From Flavobacterium litorale (GTDB lineage: Bacteria > Bacteroidota > Bacteroidia > Flavobacteriales > Flavobacteriaceae): a stretch of 64,000 nucleotides of DNA. The stretch spans positions 2,661,096 to 2,725,095 of the forward strand of contig NZ_CP080429.1 in the NCBI RefSeq assembly GCF_019613795.1. The letters are read 5' to 3'. A program made the position numbers and the translations under genes. Positions 9,280 to 17,609 of this stretch are shown here, one piece after another. Under the pieces are notes generated by a model that searched no databases, was not told where the DNA came from, and was given only the letters and a program-made list of their open reading frames with translations. Numbering within the stretch: position 1 is the stretch's first letter; each line of letters begins with the position of its first letter.

Positions 9280-10932
9280 ATGAAAGCAATAAAGCTATTA
9301 TCCCTCTTTTTTTATCTAGTAATGTTAGGTTGTTGTATAATACCTAAACACTTGTGTGCACAGCAAGCAATTGATAGTTCATGGTACCACTATAACAAAG
9401 CACTTAATCCAACTAATAATAAAGATTTAGCGAATTCTTACTTGTTCTATAAAGATGATATAGAGCAGTCATTAAAAAAGCATGATACTTTATCTGTAAT
9501 ACAAAGTATAAGAATGCTCGCAATTATTGAGTATGACTTAGGGCTATTAGAGAATAGTGAGAAGACTTCTGTATCGGGGTTAAAGTTACTTGATAACTTA
9601 AAAGATACTCCTGAATCTAGAGCGGCTAAAGTGGGGTTTTATAATCAATTAGGTAAAATATATAGAGGTTTAGATAATCAAAACACTGCACTTTATTATT
9701 ATGATAAAGCATTATCTTTTTCTACAAAACTTAAGGATAGCCTTATATTATATAACAATAAAGGAAACATTTATAGTGACTTAAATAAGTATAACAAAGC
9801 CATTGATTATTTTTCTAAATCATATCAAAAAGGTTTAAAACTGCAGGACACTATTTTAATAGCTAGGGCTTTAGATAATTTAGGTTTTGCACAATCAAAA
9901 ATGGCTATTCCTGAGGGTATAATAAATCTAGAAAAAGCATTAAGTTCTAGATTAGAAATAGGTGATACCAAAGGCTTATATGCTAGTTTAAAACATCTTT
10001 CAGATTATTATAAGATACAAAAAAATAAACCTTTAGCAATTACATATGCAGAAAGAGCTTATAAAATAGCACAGGAGATTAATAGTAGTAGTTTTATTGA
10101 AGATGCACTATCTCGCTTATTAGAACTTCATGATGATGAAACAATTGTACAATATGTAAAGCTAAAAGATAGCATTACAGGAAGTAAAAACAAGATACAA
10201 AACAGGTATGTTTCGATGAAATATAACTTTGTTAAAGAAAAGCGTAGAGCAGATAAAAATGAGCTTTTAAGTGAAAAAGAGAAAAGGAGAGCTCAAATAT
10301 TTTTACTGTTAGGTATTTCAACTTTCTTATTAGGAACACTATTAATTTTGTACCTAAGAGCGAGGCACAAAAGAGAAAAACTGTTACAGGTTTATAATAC
10401 GGAAACAAGAATATCAAAAAAAATTCATGATGAAGTCGCTAATGATATGTATCATGTTATCTCAAAAATACAATCAGAAGATTATAATATTTTAGATAAC
10501 TTAGAAAGTATTTATAATAAAACAAGAGATATTTCCAGAGAAAATAATACCATCGATTTAAAAGAAAATTTTAATGATTGCTTATATGATATGTTATTAA
10601 GCTTCAGGAATGATAACACTGTAGTAATTACTCAGAATTTTAATAAAGTAAATTGGAAGCAGTTATCCGAAATTAAAAAAAATACTATTTACAGAGTGTT
10701 GCAAGAGTTAATGATAAATATGAAAAAGCACAGTAATGCAACCCATGTAGTACTTAAATTCAACAAGGAAGGTAACAAATTAGCAATATACTATAAAGAT
10801 AATGGTAAGGGTTGTACGCTGAAAAAAACTGGAGGTTTGCTTAATATGGAAAACCGTATAAAAACAATAAATGGGACTATTATATTTGACTCTACAATAA
10901 ACAATGGTTTCCAAGCCAGTATAAAAATGTAA
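9280..10932 (+). CDS. TPR-containing sensor histidine kinase (HisKA_3/LytS-NarX type)
   Basis: 550 aa. Signal peptide to about residue 29, then a periplasmic region of tetratricopeptide repeats (about 60-290, for example NQLGKIYRGLDNQNTALYYY), one membrane segment near 345-362 (IFLLLGISTFLLGTLLILYL), and a cytoplasmic kinase. The phospho-acceptor is probably His383 (KKIHDEVAND); the ATPase domain has the N box ELMINMKKHSNA and the G box DNGKGC with GGLLNMENRI. Such kinases usually sense an envelope ligand by the TPR solenoid. The partner response regulator starts 3 bp downstream. The neighbouring lipoprotein may be the ligand or a modulator. Confidence 0.88.
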   Translation: MKAIKLLSLFFYLVMLGCCIIPKHLCAQQAIDSSWYHYNKALNPTNNKDLANSYLFYKDDIEQSLKKHDTLSVIQSIRMLAIIEYDLGLLENSEKTSVSGLKLLDNLKDTPESRAAKVGFYNQLGKIYRGLDNQNTALYYYDKALSFSTKLKDSLILYNNKGNIYSDLNKYNKAIDYFSKSYQKGLKLQDTILIARALDNLGFAQSKMAIPEGIINLEKALSSRLEIGDTKGLYASLKHLSDYYKIQKNKPLAITYAERAYKIAQEINSSSFIEDALSRLLELHDDETIVQYVKLKDSITGSKNKIQNRYVSMKYNFVKEKRRADKNELLSEKEKRRAQIFLLLGISTFLLGTLLILYLRARHKREKLLQVYNTETRISKKIHDEVANDMYHVISKIQSEDYNILDNLESIYNKTRDISRENNTIDLKENFNDCLYDMLLSFRNDNTVVITQNFNKVNWKQLSEIKKNTIYRVLQELMINMKKHSNATHVVLKFNKEGNKLAIYYKDNGKGCTLKKTGGLLNMENRIKTINGTIIFDSTINNGFQASIKM

Positions 10933-10935
10933 TTT

Positions 10936-11601
10936 ATGTTTTCAAAAGTGATAATTGCAGATGATTTAGGTAGTATAAATCAGGGAGTAATAAGTGTATT
11001 AACTAGTTTAGGAATACAGGATATAGAACAGGTTCAGTATTGTGATGATGCTTATTTAAAGATTAAAAAAGCGATTATGATTAATGAGCCATACAAACTT
11101 ATTATAACTGATTTATCTTTTAAAAAAGATCATAGAGAACAAAAATTAACCTCTGGCGAAGCATTAATTGAGGCACTTAGAAATGATTCAATAGATATTA
11201 ATATAATTGCATACTCAATTGATGATCGATTGCAAAAAGTAAGAAGCCTTTTCCTTAATTTTAACATTAACGCTTATGTTTGTAAAGGGCGTAAGGGTTT
11301 GGATGAATTAGCAATGGCAATTAAAGACAATTATGCTGAAAAGCAATACCTCTCCCCCTCTGTTAAAAATGCATTAAGTGAAAAACTCGATTTGGAGATT
11401 TCTGATTACGATATACGAATAATGACGGAATTATCTAAAGGGATGTCCTATGAACAGATTAGCATTTTATTTAAAGAACAAAAAGTATCCCCTTCTAGCG
11501 TAAGTTCTATAGAAAAGAAAGCAAATAAGCTAAGAGATCAATTTCAGGCTATTAATACAACACATCTTGTTATTATAGTAAAAGATATAGGTTTAATATA
11601 A
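10936..11601 (+). CDS. Response regulator with receiver domain and C-terminal HTH
   Basis: 221 aa. An N-terminal receiver domain has the acidic pocket (IADD), phospho-acceptor Asp59 (LIITDLSF) and conserved Lys117 (YVCKGRKG). The C-terminal part (about 150-221) has a helix-turn-helix pattern (MTELSKGMSYEQISILFKE) diverged from LuxR/FixJ. It lies 3 bp after the kinase gene, so this is the cognate pair. Targets are unknown; the small protein at 11768 and the operon from 12029 are the nearest candidates on the same strand. Confidence 0.87.
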   Translation: MFSKVIIADDLGSINQGVISVLTSLGIQDIEQVQYCDDAYLKIKKAIMINEPYKLIITDLSFKKDHREQKLTSGEALIEALRNDSIDINIIAYSIDDRLQKVRSLFLNFNINAYVCKGRKGLDELAMAIKDNYAEKQYLSPSVKNALSEKLDLEISDYDIRIMTELSKGMSYEQISILFKEQKVSPSSVSSIEKKANKLRDQFQAINTTHLVIIVKDIGLI

Positions 11602-11728
11602 TTGGTTTAGCACCATTATAGCTTAAATATTAAGGATTTAGAAAAATTCCTACACTGGCTTTTAGGATAATCAAGGTAAATAATTTTTAGAATGAGGTTT
11701 GCCGTAATGTTTAGGCAAGTATTGACTT

Positions 11729-11736
11729 TAACTTTG
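11729..11736 (+). promoter_or_regulatory. Putative -7 box TAACTTTG upstream of the YjzC-like gene
   Basis: TAACTTTG matches TAnnTTTG and lies 31 bp before the ATG at 11768. No TTG at the expected -33 distance, so strength is uncertain or an activator is needed. Confidence 0.4.
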
Positions 11737-11767
11737 GGGTATTATTAATCTTTAAATTAAAATCAAT

Positions 11768-11938
11768 ATGGCTAAAAAACCATTAGGTACAACAGCAAAG
11801 ACAGGGGAAAAATGCCCTGAATCAGGAGTTTGGGAAGTAGTTGGTACCCCTTCAACAACAGCCCCCATAAGTGAAGGGGAAAAAATACCTCCATACAGAG
11901 ATAAAGCAGTTACTTGGAAATTAATTCAATACGCTTAA
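11768..11938 (+). CDS. Small YjzC-like protein
   Basis: 56 aa, beginning MAKKPLGTTAKTGEKCPESG and ending AVTWKLIQYA. The pattern of a Gly/Thr-rich start, a (C)PESGVWEV turn and a GEKIPPYRDKAVTW end resembles the YjzC family of small bacterial proteins of unknown function. It stands alone between its own promoter candidate and a strong terminator. It is one of the few genes here short enough to be missed by automatic callers. Confidence 0.7.
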   Translation: MAKKPLGTTAKTGEKCPESGVWEVVGTPSTTAPISEGEKIPPYRDKAVTWKLIQYA

Positions 11939-11956
11939 AATCTTCAACAAATCTCC

Positions 11957-11984
11957 AAAGCCTTACGGTTTTCCGTAAGGCTTT
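11957..11984 (+). terminator. Rho-independent terminator
   Basis: AAAGCCTTACGG, loop TTTT, CCGTAAGGCTTT: a perfect 12-pair stem 18 bp after the YjzC-like stop codon. Confidence 0.88.
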
Positions 11985-12028
11985 ACTATGTAATAGATTT
12001 AAGTTTGACGCAACAAAATACTGAAACT

Positions 12029-12424
12029 ATGAAAGTAAAACTGATATCCTTTTTACTAATACTATTTATATTGAGTTCTTGCTGCTCAAAGTACTATATA
12101 TGCGAAACTGATAGCGCAACACCACTCTATTTTAAAAAATCTATTAATAGCGAACAAATTACTATAATCCCAAAAGACAAAAAAGTTATTATCAGAGGTA
12201 AGTCTACCTCCAAATATCAAAAAATAAAGTACAACGACACTATTGGCTGGGCTTACATACCATTACTAAAAAATAAAAAAGAGTATGATTATTATGGAAG
12301 CTTTAAGGTACTAAAGAAAAAGTCTTTAAAACGACAAAGTTCAGGTAATAGAGTACACGTTAAGGGATATTATAGAAAAGATGGTACATACGTGCGTCCG
12401 CATACAAGAAGAAAACCTAAATAA
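12029..12424 (+). CDS. SH3-like lipoprotein
   Basis: 131 aa from the ATG at 12029; an in-frame upstream ATG at about 12005 is less likely because the signal peptide starts at MKVKLISFLL. Lipoprotein signal LFILSSCC puts lipidation near residue 19. A bacterial SH3-like region follows (PLYFKKSINSEQITIIPKDK, then YQKIKYNDTIGWAYIPLL). The C-terminus VHVKGYYRKDGTYVRPHTRR is a basic tail seen on many exported or phage-encoded Bacteroidota proteins. First gene of a tightly spaced run to 15411. Function unknown; perhaps cell-wall binding. Confidence 0.68.
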   Translation: MKVKLISFLLILFILSSCCSKYYICETDSATPLYFKKSINSEQITIIPKDKKVIIRGKSTSKYQKIKYNDTIGWAYIPLLKNKKEYDYYGSFKVLKKKSLKRQSSGNRVHVKGYYRKDGTYVRPHTRRKPK

Positions 12425-12431
12425 ACTTATT

Positions 12432-12569
12432 ATGACAAGAAAAACAGTACCCGTTAAGCCTCATAAAAGGTCAACGCCTTCACCTGTACCCAGACCCAAT
12501 CCAAATAAACCTAAACCAGGTCCTAAAACAGTACCTGTTAAACCTCATAGAAGGCAACCTCCAAAATAA
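12432..12569 (+). CDS. Small proline- and lysine-rich protein
   Basis: 45 aa from the ATG at 12432, 7 bp after the previous stop. Low complexity, built from two copies of KTVPVKPH(K/R)R around a PSPVPRPNPNKPKPGP stretch. No signal peptide. It could be a linker-like structural peptide, or not be expressed; its place inside a close-packed operon gives moderate support. Confidence 0.45.
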   Translation: MTRKTVPVKPHKRSTPSPVPRPNPNKPKPGPKTVPVKPHRRQPPK

Positions 12570-12575
12570 AACTAC

Positions 12576-12833
12576 ATGGGATTACGATTTCAAAAAAGAA
12601 TAAAACTTAGTAAAGGATTAGGTCTTAATATTAGCAAATCTGGAATATATCCAAGTTATAGAACAAAAAGAGGTACAATTAGCTCAAAAGGTTATTCTGT
12701 CAGGTCAGGTATTCCAAGTGTAACTTATAAAAAAACTTTTTCTAAGTCATCCAATAAGGGGTGTCTCGGAGTATTCCTATTTTTTTTAGTTATAAGTATA
12801 TCATTATTAATACTAACCACCATACAATTATGA
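12576..12833 (+). CDS. DUF4236 domain protein
   Basis: 85 aa. MGLRFQKRIKLSKGLGLNIS followed by KSGIYPSYRTKRGTIS is the DUF4236 signature, a short glycine-rich beta domain often at the N-terminus of membrane proteins in accessory regions. A hydrophobic helix at about 64-83 anchors the C-terminus. The stop overlaps the next start (ATGA at 12830-12833), which implies translational coupling to the TerB-like gene. Function is not established. Confidence 0.72.
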   Translation: MGLRFQKRIKLSKGLGLNISKSGIYPSYRTKRGTISSKGYSVRSGIPSVTYKKTFSKSSNKGCLGVFLFFLVISISLLILTTIQL

Positions 12834-13222
12834 TTTCTACTGAGTTAAAAAGTCATTTTCTAAGACTATATCAAATGGCATTTTCAGATGACAATTTTGA
12901 TGTTTTAGAAATGCAGATGCTATACAGGTTTGCTGAGGAAAGAGGACTGACAAGAGAACAATTAAACGATATTTTATTAAATCCATCACACGATTCTTCA
13001 ATACCAGAATCGTTAGAACAAAGAATAGAATATCTGTATGATTTGGCAGTAATGATTTGGGCAGATAAAAAAGTAACAGATGATGAATACATAACACTTA
13101 AAAAATACTGCAAGAAGTTTGAATTCCTTGACGAGAACATTACAGCCTTAGCAGATTATTTACTGGATTGTGCTAAAAAGGGTTTAAAAAAAGAAGATAT
13201 AATCAATGAAATAAACCAATAA
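12830..13222 (+). CDS. TerB-like domain protein
   Basis: 130 aa from the ATG that overlaps the DUF4236 stop; the frame is open further upstream, but the coupled ATG gives the natural N-terminus MISTELKSHFLRLYQ. It is all-helical with acidic repeats (FSDDNFDVLEMQMLYRFAEE; IWADKKVTDDEYITLKKYC), the pattern of the TerB tellurite-resistance family, a likely metal-binding module found in stress and conflict systems. No membrane segment. It is followed 4 bp later by a large membrane protein. Confidence 0.62.
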   Translation: MISTELKSHFLRLYQMAFSDDNFDVLEMQMLYRFAEERGLTREQLNDILLNPSHDSSIPESLEQRIEYLYDLAVMIWADKKVTDDEYITLKKYCKKFEFLDENITALADYLLDCAKKGLKKEDIINEINQ

Positions 13223-13226
13223 TAAA

Positions 13227-14495
13227 ATGGATTCAATTAAAAACTTATTTAAACTAAAGCATAGTTCCGAGCCTATTACTGAAGGAGATAACACTGAAAA
13301 TGCTAGAGAGCAGGCAAGAATTACCTATTACCAAAGTGGGTATGGTGCTTCTATAAAAGCAAGTGGAGGAGCGGTTACATTTGGAGTTTGTTTAAGAAAC
13401 CTTTATTTCGCTTTTGAAGACCTATGCAGGAAACAGGTAAATGAACAGGGAATGCTTAAGCAACCTTATAAAGAAGAGCAGGAAGAACAAAGAACTGAAC
13501 TAAAAAAGCGAGAAACAGCTTTAGCAATATATGAAGAGCAGAAAGACGAAATCAACAATAATATTGAGGGGTTAAAATTTGAAATTGTTAATGTAAAACA
13601 AACTCCCGAAAAGTATGGTGTTGATATTAGTAAGCGACCCAAAGCACAATTTTACATAGGCTTGTTAATCCTTTTACCCATAACTATATACCTATTTGTA
13701 TTTTACATATCCGCATCATACTCCGCATTTTTCAAGGATTTTGAAACGGATAGCTTAACCGCAGCAATTTTTGATGCAGATGCATTGGGCAAAGCAGCAC
13801 GCGACGGATGGTTGGAAGTTATATTTGTGGGTACAATACCCTTTGTGTTTATGGGGATGGGCTATTTAATACATATGTTCCAAAAAACAAAAGGTAGCCG
13901 AAAGCTAAATTTTAAACTTTATATGATTGTAGCACTTACATTTGTTTTTGATGTAATACTTGCCTACATAATTGAAAACAAAATTCACAATTTTGATAGA
14001 GTTTTGGGAGACGAGTTTTCTATCATAATTGCAATAACCAGTGCAAATTTTTGGGGAATAATATTCGCAGGCTTTTTGGTTTATATTATATGGGGGGCAG
14101 TATTTGATTTTGTAATGAAAGAACATGAGAATATGGACAAAATAAAGGAATTCATTCGATATAAAAATGAAGAGCTGAGTAATGAATCTGTTAAGAAGAA
14201 TAATATTATATCTAAAATAGAAAATGTAAAGCAGGAAATAGTATCTATTAATGGTAAAATATCTGAATTGCAATCTAAGATTGAGGGTTTTATTTTTCCT
14301 ATTAAAGAATATTTACATTACCATTATCAATATAAAGAGGGTTGGTATCAAGCTATAAATGCTGAATTAGCGCTTCCCATCAAAGAAAAAAATGAATTGA
14401 TGAGTAGGTGTGATGAAATATCTGAAAAACATCTTTCCCAGTTGAGTTTAAAAGAAGAAATGGATTACCAACACTTGGTTTACACTAAAAACTAA
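13227..14495 (+). CDS. Multi-pass membrane protein with coiled coils
   Basis: 422 aa of unassigned family. The N-terminal 140 residues are cytoplasmic with a coiled coil (EEQEEQRTELKKRETALAIY). Four hydrophobic segments follow at about 140-165, 195-217, 231-250 and 268-292, then a second coiled coil to the C-terminus (NEELSNESVKKNNIISKIEN). Membrane proteins flanked by coiled coils are typical sensors or effectors in TerB/vWA conflict operons. Spacing is 4 bp on each side, so it belongs to the 12029-15411 operon. Confidence 0.65.
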   Translation: MDSIKNLFKLKHSSEPITEGDNTENAREQARITYYQSGYGASIKASGGAVTFGVCLRNLYFAFEDLCRKQVNEQGMLKQPYKEEQEEQRTELKKRETALAIYEEQKDEINNNIEGLKFEIVNVKQTPEKYGVDISKRPKAQFYIGLLILLPITIYLFVFYISASYSAFFKDFETDSLTAAIFDADALGKAARDGWLEVIFVGTIPFVFMGMGYLIHMFQKTKGSRKLNFKLYMIVALTFVFDVILAYIIENKIHNFDRVLGDEFSIIIAITSANFWGIIFAGFLVYIIWGAVFDFVMKEHENMDKIKEFIRYKNEELSNESVKKNNIISKIENVKQEIVSINGKISELQSKIEGFIFPIKEYLHYHYQYKEGWYQAINAELALPIKEKNELMSRCDEISEKHLSQLSLKEEMDYQHLVYTKN

Positions 14496-14499
14496 AATT

Positions 14500-15411
14500 A
14501 TGAAATTTACACTATTTAAAATTTTTGTAATACTGATTATTTCTGTTTCACCTTCATGTAAAAGCAATGATGAAACTAATTACAATATACAAGAAACTAC
14601 AGAAGAACAAGAAAAAGTTAAATCAGATGAGAAGTTAAATATAAGTTTTCTTTTAGACCTTTCTGATAGGATTGACCCTGAAAAGCACCCAAACGAATCT
14701 ATGGAATATTATTTAAGGGATGTCGCTTACATTAAATCAGTAGCAAAAGCGTTCACTATTCATTTAAAGAGCAAAAAAGTCAAGAATATGAATGATAGAA
14801 TGCAATTATATTTTGACCCTATACCGAAAAGCAAGAATATAAACAAACTATCTAATGATTTAAAATTTCATGTAAATCAGAAAAATGTAACGTTAAAATT
14901 ATTGGATAAAATAGACACATTTTACTCTAAGAAACCTTTAGAAATTTATAAAGCTGCAATAAAAGATAATGATTATGTAGGCTCGGATACTTGGCGGTTT
15001 TTTAAAACTAACATTAAAGATTATTGTATTCGTGAAAACCATAGAAATATTTTAGTGATTTTAACGGATGGTTATATTTTTCATGAAAACTCAAAAATTA
15101 CTCAGGGAAATAAGACTACTTTTTTAACCCCTAAATTAATTAAACATTTAAAATTGAATGATGAAAATTGGAGAACCAAAATTGAGAAGGAAAACTATGG
15201 TTTTATAACAGCAACTGATAGTTTAACAAACTTAGAAATACTTGTTCTTGGGATTAATCCAAATAATATAAACCCATATGAGGAAGACGTAATACGATAT
15301 TACTGGGAAAACTGGTTTAAAAGCATGAAGGTCAAAAAATATAAAGTAGAAACTACAGCTCTACCATCAAATACGAATCAGGTCATAAAAGAATTTATTT
15401 TAAAAAATTGA
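14500..15411 (+). CDS. vWA-like lipoprotein
   Basis: 303 aa. Lipoprotein signal (FVILIISVSPSC, lipidation at about Cys20), an acidic linker, then a von Willebrand factor A-like fold: strand and metal motif ISFLLDLSDRID at about 50, and the strand ILVILTDGYI at about 185. The MIDAS is only partly canonical (DxSxR). vWA proteins bind ligands through a metal ion and often couple to TerB proteins or AAA ATPases. Last gene of the operon; no terminator hairpin is obvious after it. Confidence 0.66.
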   Translation: MKFTLFKIFVILIISVSPSCKSNDETNYNIQETTEEQEKVKSDEKLNISFLLDLSDRIDPEKHPNESMEYYLRDVAYIKSVAKAFTIHLKSKKVKNMNDRMQLYFDPIPKSKNINKLSNDLKFHVNQKNVTLKLLDKIDTFYSKKPLEIYKAAIKDNDYVGSDTWRFFKTNIKDYCIRENHRNILVILTDGYIFHENSKITQGNKTTFLTPKLIKHLKLNDENWRTKIEKENYGFITATDSLTNLEILVLGINPNNINPYEEDVIRYYWENWFKSMKVKKYKVETTALPSNTNQVIKEFILKN

Positions 15412-15684
15412 TATAGTTAGTTAAGTATTTCAATTTCTAATCAGCAAACTGAGACAAAGTATAAAATCTCAATCTTTGAATCCCAAAGGCTATTGTAAAT
15501 TTTTCAATATATAAAATCGCGTTAGAATAAAATAAAGCATCTAGTTTTTATACTCACTCCATTCATTTTTCTTCTATTATTTTTTAGAGCATTTTACTAT
15601 AAAATATTTACTTTATTCTTTTCAATGAGAATTAGCAGAATCGCTAATTCTATAAATTGTCTCTTCGGTTTATATTGATATAAA
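15412..15684. other. Gene-free AT-rich gap
   Basis: No open frame, repeat or hairpin that I can support. It separates the vWA operon from the IS1 remnant. Confidence 0.5.
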
Positions 15685-16340
15685 TTATTCCCAAAAATAA
15701 ATTTTCAAGTATATTTCTATATGGATTATACTTTTTGAAAAACATATCGTTTTTTTGCTTGATCTTTTAATGTGTATCCTTAAAGTAAGATTTGTTCTTT
15801 CAATGATATTGGTACAATATTGAAATCGTTTACGAATTGCTTTCGAAATCAAACCTGGATAGATATTCAATCTGTTAGTATAAATACTACTGGGATTTAA
15901 TGATAATACGGTATTAACTAAAGGTTTGACATTTTCTTTTATCTTATTACTAATATGAAATACAATTACTTTTTTAGTGGTTCGTTCTATGGCATAGGTT
16001 ATCTATATTACACGGGTTTTAATACCTATGAAACTTCACAGTTTATGAATTTCAAATTTATAGCCAAGTGTGATGAAACTTACAGGTTTTACTTTCGTAC
16101 TTATTTTTAACATTCTTGAAAGTACGGTTGTTTTGGATATTTTCAGGATTCTTGAGATACTTCGTATACCGCAATCTTCTTCTAACAGTCTTTTTATTAA
16201 TGCGTTTGTTCCTAGTCGATATGCTTTATACTGGTATGTACTTTGAAAACTTTTTTACAATTTTTACAGTAATATCGTTGTTTTCCACTGGGTTGTTTTC
16301 CATTTTTTACAGCTGAGATTTTACAGGATGTACATTTCAT
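15685..16340 (-). pseudogene. Degraded IS1-family transposase
   Basis: Read on the minus strand from 16340, MKCTSCKISAVKNGKQPSGK then QRYYCKNCKKVFK is an IS1-type zinc-finger N-terminus, broken by an in-frame stop after about 42 codons. The C-terminal end survives in another frame at 15870-15685 (IIERTNLTLRIHIKR, KTICFSKSI), closely matching the intact IS1 transposase at 28482-29159. The middle has stops and frame changes. It is inactive, and it lies next to the gsp promoter block in island A. Confidence 0.85.
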
Positions 16341-16528
16341 AGTTTTCTGTCAACTAATTTAAACCACGAAGATCGAAAAAATACATTTTAAAGCGCTTAA
16401 TTCCATTTAAGATAAGAAAGATGCACAATTAAGTACACCTCTTTCAAATTCTATTTACTTTTTAGTTTACTGATTTTCAAAAAAATAAATAATATTTATT
16501 GACCATCAACTAATTTGACCTATTACCT

Positions 16529-16650
16529 AAAAATATAATTGATTTGGAAAAGCTTTTTTATGCGGCACAAAAGTATCTCAATTAATACTATTTGATAATT
16601 AACTAACGTTAACTGTATATTAATAATTGTATTTTAGTGAATAGACTTTT
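16529..16650 (+). repeat. gsp promoter block, duplicated at 37581-37702
   Basis: About 122 bp that recur at 37581-37702 with two substitutions. It begins AAAAATATAATTGATTTGG and ends GTGAATAGACTTTT, contains the palindromic TTAACTAACGTTAACTG, and lies 62 bp upstream of the first pseudopilin gene. It is presumed to carry the operon promoter and a regulator site. The rest of the gap 16341-16711 is AT-rich, with nothing else recognisable apart from a partial repeat of CAACTAATTT (16352 and 16506). Confidence 0.85.
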
Positions 16651-16711
16651 TCTACAAGTTGATATTAGTAACTATTTTTCACTATGTTTACGAAATTTTT
16701 AAAAATGAAGA

Positions 16712-17125
16712 ATGGCAATGGATAAGCAGATAAAAAAACTACCTTCTTTCAATTTACAAGAAATGCTTATTGTACTGGCTATAATAGGCATACTATTATT
16801 AATTGCATTACCTAACCTAATGCCACTCATTACGAAAGCTAAAAGTGTAGAAGCACAAACACAGCTAAAAGCTATATATAATGCCGAAAAGCAATATTAT
16901 TTCATGTACTCTAAATACAGTATGGAGTTTAGCGAGATAGATTTTGAAGCTCCTAAAACAGTGCAAGAAAACGGTACTGCCAATTATACTTATGAGATAA
17001 TACAAGCTACCAATAGCGAGTTTAAAGCACGTGCTACCGCTGTTACAGACTTTAATGGTAACGGAATCTTTAATGTGTGGGAAATTGACCAAGACGGAAA
17101 TCCAAAGCAGGTGGTTAATGATTGA
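16712..17125 (+). CDS. Major pseudopilin-like protein (GspG/PilA family)
   Basis: 137 aa. A short basic leader and the prepilin motif S|FNLQEMLIVLAIIGILLLIA, with Glu at +5 and a hydrophobic N-terminal helix; the residue before the cleavage site is Ser rather than Gly. The globular end contains a DFNGNGIFNVWEIDQDG loop that resembles the calcium-binding end of GspG. It would be cleaved by the peptidase encoded next and polymerise in the periplasm. ATG at 16718 is an alternative start. First gene of a twelve-gene operon; its end overlaps the next gene by 8 bp. Confidence 0.88.
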   Translation: MAMDKQIKKLPSFNLQEMLIVLAIIGILLLIALPNLMPLITKAKSVEAQTQLKAIYNAEKQYYFMYSKYSMEFSEIDFEAPKTVQENGTANYTYEIIQATNSEFKARATAVTDFNGNGIFNVWEIDQDGNPKQVVND

Positions 17126-17606
17126 CGCTACGCTTAAAGTTTTCATTATCTTAATTTTTTTGATAATTTTTTATCAAGATGTAAAGGACAGACAGGTGTA
17201 TTGGTTTTTATATCCTGTTTTAGGTATTATAGCTTTTACAATTAACACCATAAATACCAACTTAATCATAGCTAGTATAAATACTGCTATTAATACAATT
17301 ATAGCATTAACTGTACTTATTGTTGCAAAAATATATTCAGACATTATTCTAAAAAAGAAGTTCCTAAATGCAGCAATTGGGATGGGGGATATTTTAATGT
17401 TTCTATTCTTATCTGCTACATTTGCAACGGTTAGCTATAGCATATTATTGGTTTTCTCACTCATATTTTCGTTACTAATGCATTTAATTTTAAAAAATAA
17501 ATCCACTTTTAATACAGTTCCTTTAGCAGGTTATATGGCTTTATTTTTTGCAAGTGTATACGGAGCTTCTTTTTTCATTGTGCCTAAACTTCTATTCTCT
17601 TATTAA
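17118..17606 (+). CDS. Prepilin peptidase (A24 family, GspO/PilD-like)
   Basis: 162 aa inner-membrane aspartic protease, starting at the ATG that overlaps the pilin stop. The two catalytic aspartates are Asp21 (YQDVKDRQV) and Asp91 in the GMGD motif (AAIGMGDILM). About six hydrophobic segments cover the length. It lacks the cytoplasmic cysteine-rich methylase domain of long PilD proteins, so it corresponds to the short peptidase form. It processes the pseudopilins of this cluster. Confidence 0.9.
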   Translation: MIDATLKVFIILIFLIIFYQDVKDRQVYWFLYPVLGIIAFTINTINTNLIIASINTAINTIIALTVLIVAKIYSDIILKKKFLNAAIGMGDILMFLFLSATFATVSYSILLVFSLIFSLLMHLILKNKSTFNTVPLAGYMALFFASVYGASFFIVPKLLFSY

Positions 17607-17609
17607 ATC

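Noticed and set aside
16116..16316. Plus-strand frame of 66 codons
   Set aside because: Antisense of the IS1 remnant; the minus strand shows the recognisable zinc finger.
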